NCBI GenBank assembly: GCA_030148805.1
Contig: JASBSS010000038.1
Location: forward strand, 1 to 64,000
DNA: 64,000 nucleotides
From: Thiogranum sp.
Lineage (GTDB): Bacteria > Pseudomonadota > Gammaproteobacteria > DSM-19610
Reading direction: 5' to 3'
Part shown: one piece after another, positions 61,221 through 64,000 of the stretch
How positions within the stretch are numbered: position 1 is the first letter of the stretch
How the letters are laid out: every line of letters starts with the position of its first letter
Program-made: the position numbers and the translations under genes
The notes under the pieces: generated by a model
Database searches by the model: none
What the model saw: only the letters and a program-made list of their open reading frames with translations
What the model was told of the DNA's origin: nothing

Positions 61221-63068
61221 TTGCGCGTTACCATCAAGGACTACCTGTTCGAGAGCCGATTGTTCATGCGCCGCTCGGTCCAGGCGCTGGTGTTCGCCGC
61301 GTTGTTGATCGCGGCGCTGATCGGGCGGCTGGTCTACCTCCAGGTGCTGGCCCACGAACACTTCACCACGCTCTCGGACGACAACCGCATCAAGATCCTG
61401 CCGCTGCCACCCAACCGCGGTCTGATCTTCGATCGCAACGGCATCATCCTGGCCGACAATCTGCCCTCCTACCGCCTGGAAATCACCCCCGAGCAGGTCC
61501 ACGACATGCAGGGGACGCTCGACGAGTTGGGCAAGCTGATCACCATCCGCGACGTGGACCGCAAGCGCTTTGACAAATTGCGCGCCCGCACCCCCTCGTT
61601 CAAACCGGTACCGTTGCGCTTCCACCTGAGTGACGAGGAGGTGGCGCGCTTTGCCATCGATCGCCACCGCTTTCCCGGCGTCGACATCGTCGCCGGTCTG
61701 TCACGGCACTACCCCCATGGGCCGCTGGCCGCCCACGCGCTCGGCTATGTCGGTCGCATCGACGAGCGCGACCTGCAGCGTATCGACGCCTCGAACTACA
61801 GCGGCACCACGCATATCGGCAAGGTCGGCGTGGAGAAGACCTATGAAGCGGTGCTGCACGGAAAGGTCGGCTACCGGCAGGTGGAGACCAACGCCGAAGG
61901 CCGTGTCCTGCGCACCCTGGTGCGCACGCCGCCGCTGCCGGGAGAGAACCTCTATCTGACGCTGGACGCCGAACTCCAGCACGTCGCCGAACAGGCCTTC
62001 GGCAGCCACAGCGGCGCGGCGGTGGCCATCAACCCGGATACTGGCGGCATCCTGGCGTTCGTGAGTCAGCCCACCTACGATCCGAATTTGTTCGTTAACG
62101 GCATCGACACGGACACCTACAAGGCGCTGCGCGACGACGACGATCAGCCGCTGTTCAACCGCGCCCTGCGCGGCCAGTATCCGCCCGGCTCCACCCTCAA
62201 GCCTTTCGTCGGCCTGGGGGGACTGGAACAGGGCATCACCACCGAACACGCCCACACCTACTGCCCCGGTTTCTACCAGCTCCCGGGCAAGGACCGGCGC
62301 TACCGCGACTGGAAGCGCACGGGACACGGCACGGTGGATCTGTCCAGCGCCATCGCCGAATCCTGCGATGTCTATTTTTATGACCTCGCCCTGTCCATGG
62401 GAATCGACCGCCTGCACAGCTATCTGTCGCAATTCGGCTTCGGGCAGCGCAGCGATATCGATATCAGCGGGGAACTGCCCGGCCTGATGCCCTCGCGCGA
62501 GTGGAAGCGCGCCACCCGGCATCAGCCCTGGTTCCCCGGCGAAACCCTGATCACGGGCATCGGTCAGGGCTTCGTGCTGACCACGCCCATCCAACTGGCC
62601 AGCGCCACCGCGACCCTGGCGAAGTACGGGCAACGCATGAAGCCGCACATCGTCGCCTCGACCCAGAAAAGCGACGATCCCTCGTTGACGCCGCTGCCAA
62701 ACGATCCGCTGCTGTACATTCCCATTGAAGAGCGCGAACATTGGCACGCCGTGATCGAGGCCATGCACGAAGTCGTCCAGGGCAGGCACGGAACCGCGCG
62801 CAAGGTCGGGGAGAACGCACCTTATCAATTCGCCGGCAAGACCGGCACGGCACAGGTGTTTGGACTCAAGGAAGAGGAGAAATACGACGCCGCCAAGCTG
62901 GAGGAGAAGTTGCGCGACCACTCGTTGTTCATCGCCTTCGCGCCGCTGGAAAAACCCAAGATCGCCGTGGCCGTGATCGTCGAGAACGGCGGCAGCGGCA
63001 GCGCCGTGGCCGCGCCGATCGCGCGCACCATCCTGGATGCCTACCTGAAAATGCCGGAAACACCATGA
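61221..63068 (+). CDS. mrdA: Peptidoglycan transpeptidase PBP2 (MrdA)
   Basis: A 615-aa class B PBP for cell elongation: N-terminal membrane helix, PBP dimerisation domain (LPPNRGLIFDRNGIILADN), transpeptidase with SxxK in PPGSTLKPFVGL, SxD-like SCDVYFYD, and KTG in FAGKTGTAQVF. It starts at TTG 61221 with AGGCGG 4 nt upstream, 9 bp after mreD. Confidence 0.97.
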   Translation: MRVTIKDYLFESRLFMRRSVQALVFAALLIAALIGRLVYLQVLAHEHFTTLSDDNRIKILPLPPNRGLIFDRNGIILADNLPSYRLEITPEQVHDMQGTLDELGKLITIRDVDRKRFDKLRARTPSFKPVPLRFHLSDEEVARFAIDRHRFPGVDIVAGLSRHYPHGPLAAHALGYVGRIDERDLQRIDASNYSGTTHIGKVGVEKTYEAVLHGKVGYRQVETNAEGRVLRTLVRTPPLPGENLYLTLDAELQHVAEQAFGSHSGAAVAINPDTGGILAFVSQPTYDPNLFVNGIDTDTYKALRDDDDQPLFNRALRGQYPPGSTLKPFVGLGGLEQGITTEHAHTYCPGFYQLPGKDRRYRDWKRTGHGTVDLSSAIAESCDVYFYDLALSMGIDRLHSYLSQFGFGQRSDIDISGELPGLMPSREWKRATRHQPWFPGETLITGIGQGFVLTTPIQLASATATLAKYGQRMKPHIVASTQKSDDPSLTPLPNDPLLYIPIEEREHWHAVIEAMHEVVQGRHGTARKVGENAPYQFAGKTGTAQVFGLKEEEKYDAAKLEEKLRDHSLFIAFAPLEKPKIAVAVIVENGGSGSAVAAPIARTILDAYLKMPETP

Positions 63069-64000
63069 GCCCCTATCTGGACAGTCACCGGGAAGACGCC
63101 AGTCGACGCGACTGGCAGCACAGCCTGCACCTCGACGCCATGCTGCTGTTCAGCCTGATCGCGTTGTCGACGCTGGGGCTGTTCGTGCTCTACAGTTCGG
63201 CCGGCGGCGACGATCAACTGATCGTGCGCCAGGGCATCCGCCTGGCCATCGCCTTCACCGCGATGGCCCTGGTCGCGCGGATGCCCACGCAGTGGCTCGA
63301 ACGCTGGACGCCCTGGCTCTATGGCGTGGGGCTGTTGCTGTTGGCGGCGGTGCTCGCTTTCGGCGACGTCGGCAAGGGGGCGCAACGCTGGCTGGACCTG
63401 GGGTTCGTGCGCTTCCAACCCTCCGAGATGATGAAGCTCGCCGTACCGATGATGGTCGCCTGGTATCTGGCCGACAAGCGCCTGCCGCCGTCGCCGGCAC
63501 ACCTGCTGGTGGCCGGCGCCCTGATCGTGGTGCCGGTACTGCTGATCGCCAAGCAGCCGGATCTGGGCACCTCGCTGCTGATCGCCTCCTCGGGCTTCTT
63601 TGTGCTGTTTCTGGCGGGCCTGTCGTGGAAACTGCTTGGGGGCCTGACCGTGCTGGCCGGCGCCGGCGCGCCGGTGCTGTGGCATTTCATGCACGATTAT
63701 CAACGCCAGCGCGTCATCACTTTTCTCGACCCCGAACAGGATCCGCTGGGGGCCGGCTATCACATCATCCAGTCTAAAATCGCCATCGGTTCCGGCGGCA
63801 TCTTCGGCAAAGGCTGGCTCAACGGCACCCAGGCACACCTGGAATTCCTGCCCGAGCGCTCCACCGACTTCATTTTCGCCGTCCTCGGGGAGGAATTCGG
63901 CCTGCTCGGCATTCTGGTGCTGCTGGTGATCTACAGCACCATCATCGTGCGCTGCATCTACATCGCCACCCAGGCGCAGGACACGTACAGCCGGCTGCTG
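63065..64000 (+). CDS. mrdB: Peptidoglycan glycosyltransferase RodA (partial)
   Basis: The first 312 residues of a SEDS-family polymerase; the gene runs off the right edge. It starts by ATGA overlap with mrdA. Visible SEDS features: LYSSAGGDDQLIVRQ, FQPSEMMKLAVPM, IAKQPDLGTSLLI with the catalytic aspartate region, and FLPERSTDFIFAVLGEEFG. With PBP2 it forms the elongation wall synthase. Confidence 0.97.
   Translation, partial: MSPYLDSHREDASRRDWQHSLHLDAMLLFSLIALSTLGLFVLYSSAGGDDQLIVRQGIRLAIAFTAMALVARMPTQWLERWTPWLYGVGLLLLAAVLAFGDVGKGAQRWLDLGFVRFQPSEMMKLAVPMMVAWYLADKRLPPSPAHLLVAGALIVVPVLLIAKQPDLGTSLLIASSGFFVLFLAGLSWKLLGGLTVLAGAGAPVLWHFMHDYQRQRVITFLDPEQDPLGAGYHIIQSKIAIGSGGIFGKGWLNGTQAHLEFLPERSTDFIFAVLGEEFGLLGILVLLVIYSTIIVRCIYIATQAQDTYSRLL

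Overview
The window is GC-rich gammaproteobacterial chromosome. The evidence is gene content and order: a TPR lipoprotein-lolB-ispE-tRNA-Gln-prs-rplY-pth-ychF string read leftwards next to a divergent hemA-prfA-prmC, a FabA/FabB unsaturated fatty acid pair, and a mreBCD-mrdAB cell-shape operon. GatCAB, single-haem c-type cytochromes beside a Tat-exported DsrE-like protein, an HPP-family membrane protein and many signalling proteins would fit a Chromatiales-like or other sulfur-oxidising lineage. That placement is inference; no marker here fixes the genus.

Layout. 1-9.5 kb: an IscR-like regulator and iscU, a RibD-C-type reductase, a zinc-ribbon Nudix hydrolase, a PilZ protein, a 2-hydroxyacid dehydrogenase, an RRM protein, a YhcB/ZapG protein, typA, a membrane-tethered thioredoxin and a YihY-type membrane protein. 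9.5-18.6 kb: a lysine/alanine-rich histone-like gene with 60-bp tandem repeats, a response regulator with a degenerate GGDEF domain, a DUF4442-like protein, yajQ, fabA-fabB, and hrpA on the other strand. 18.7-23.3 kb: a Tat-DsrE protein, two small cytochromes c, then a tightly packed cluster of a MerR-like regulator, a ParA ATPase fused to a glycogen-binding (AMPK1/CBM48-type) domain, a degenerate MinD/FlhG-like protein without a P-loop, and an unknown protein. 23.5-28.3 kb: a small gene behind a sigma-54-type promoter, a LysR/HPP/CBS group and a GAF histidine kinase. 28.3-33.8 kb, leftward: an ABM monooxygenase, a cobalamin-binding protein with the CarH-type W-x9-E-H motif, a histidine kinase coupled to it by a TTGA overlap, and a multi-PAS hybrid kinase.

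33,995-42,167 is an 8.2-kb integrative element in a tRNA-Met(CAT) gene, bounded by a 50-bp direct repeat. It holds a tyrosine integrase next to the left end, an AlpA-like regulator whose ribosome binding site lies in a nested inverted repeat, a TOPRIM/DUF927 primase-helicase, phased GGTTAC repeats, several small unknown genes (one apparently frameshifted), and a GNAT toxin with an unusual small antitoxin. No capsid, packaging or conjugation genes are visible.

42.2-64 kb is core housekeeping sequence: translation (ychF, pth, rplY, prfA, prmC, gatCAB), PRPP and isoprenoid synthesis, lipoprotein sorting, tetrapyrrole synthesis, a MoeB-JAMM pair, hslO, and the rod-shape operon, which runs off the right edge inside mrdB/rodA.

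The observations most worth following are the ParA-glycogen-binding fusion cluster (possible positioning of a polysaccharide body), the B12-sensor/kinase operon (possible light or cobalamin/haem signalling), the integrative element with its iteron-like repeats and toxin-antitoxin pair, and the apparent ATC start codon of mreC. All functions are read from sequence motifs and family knowledge; no database search was run.
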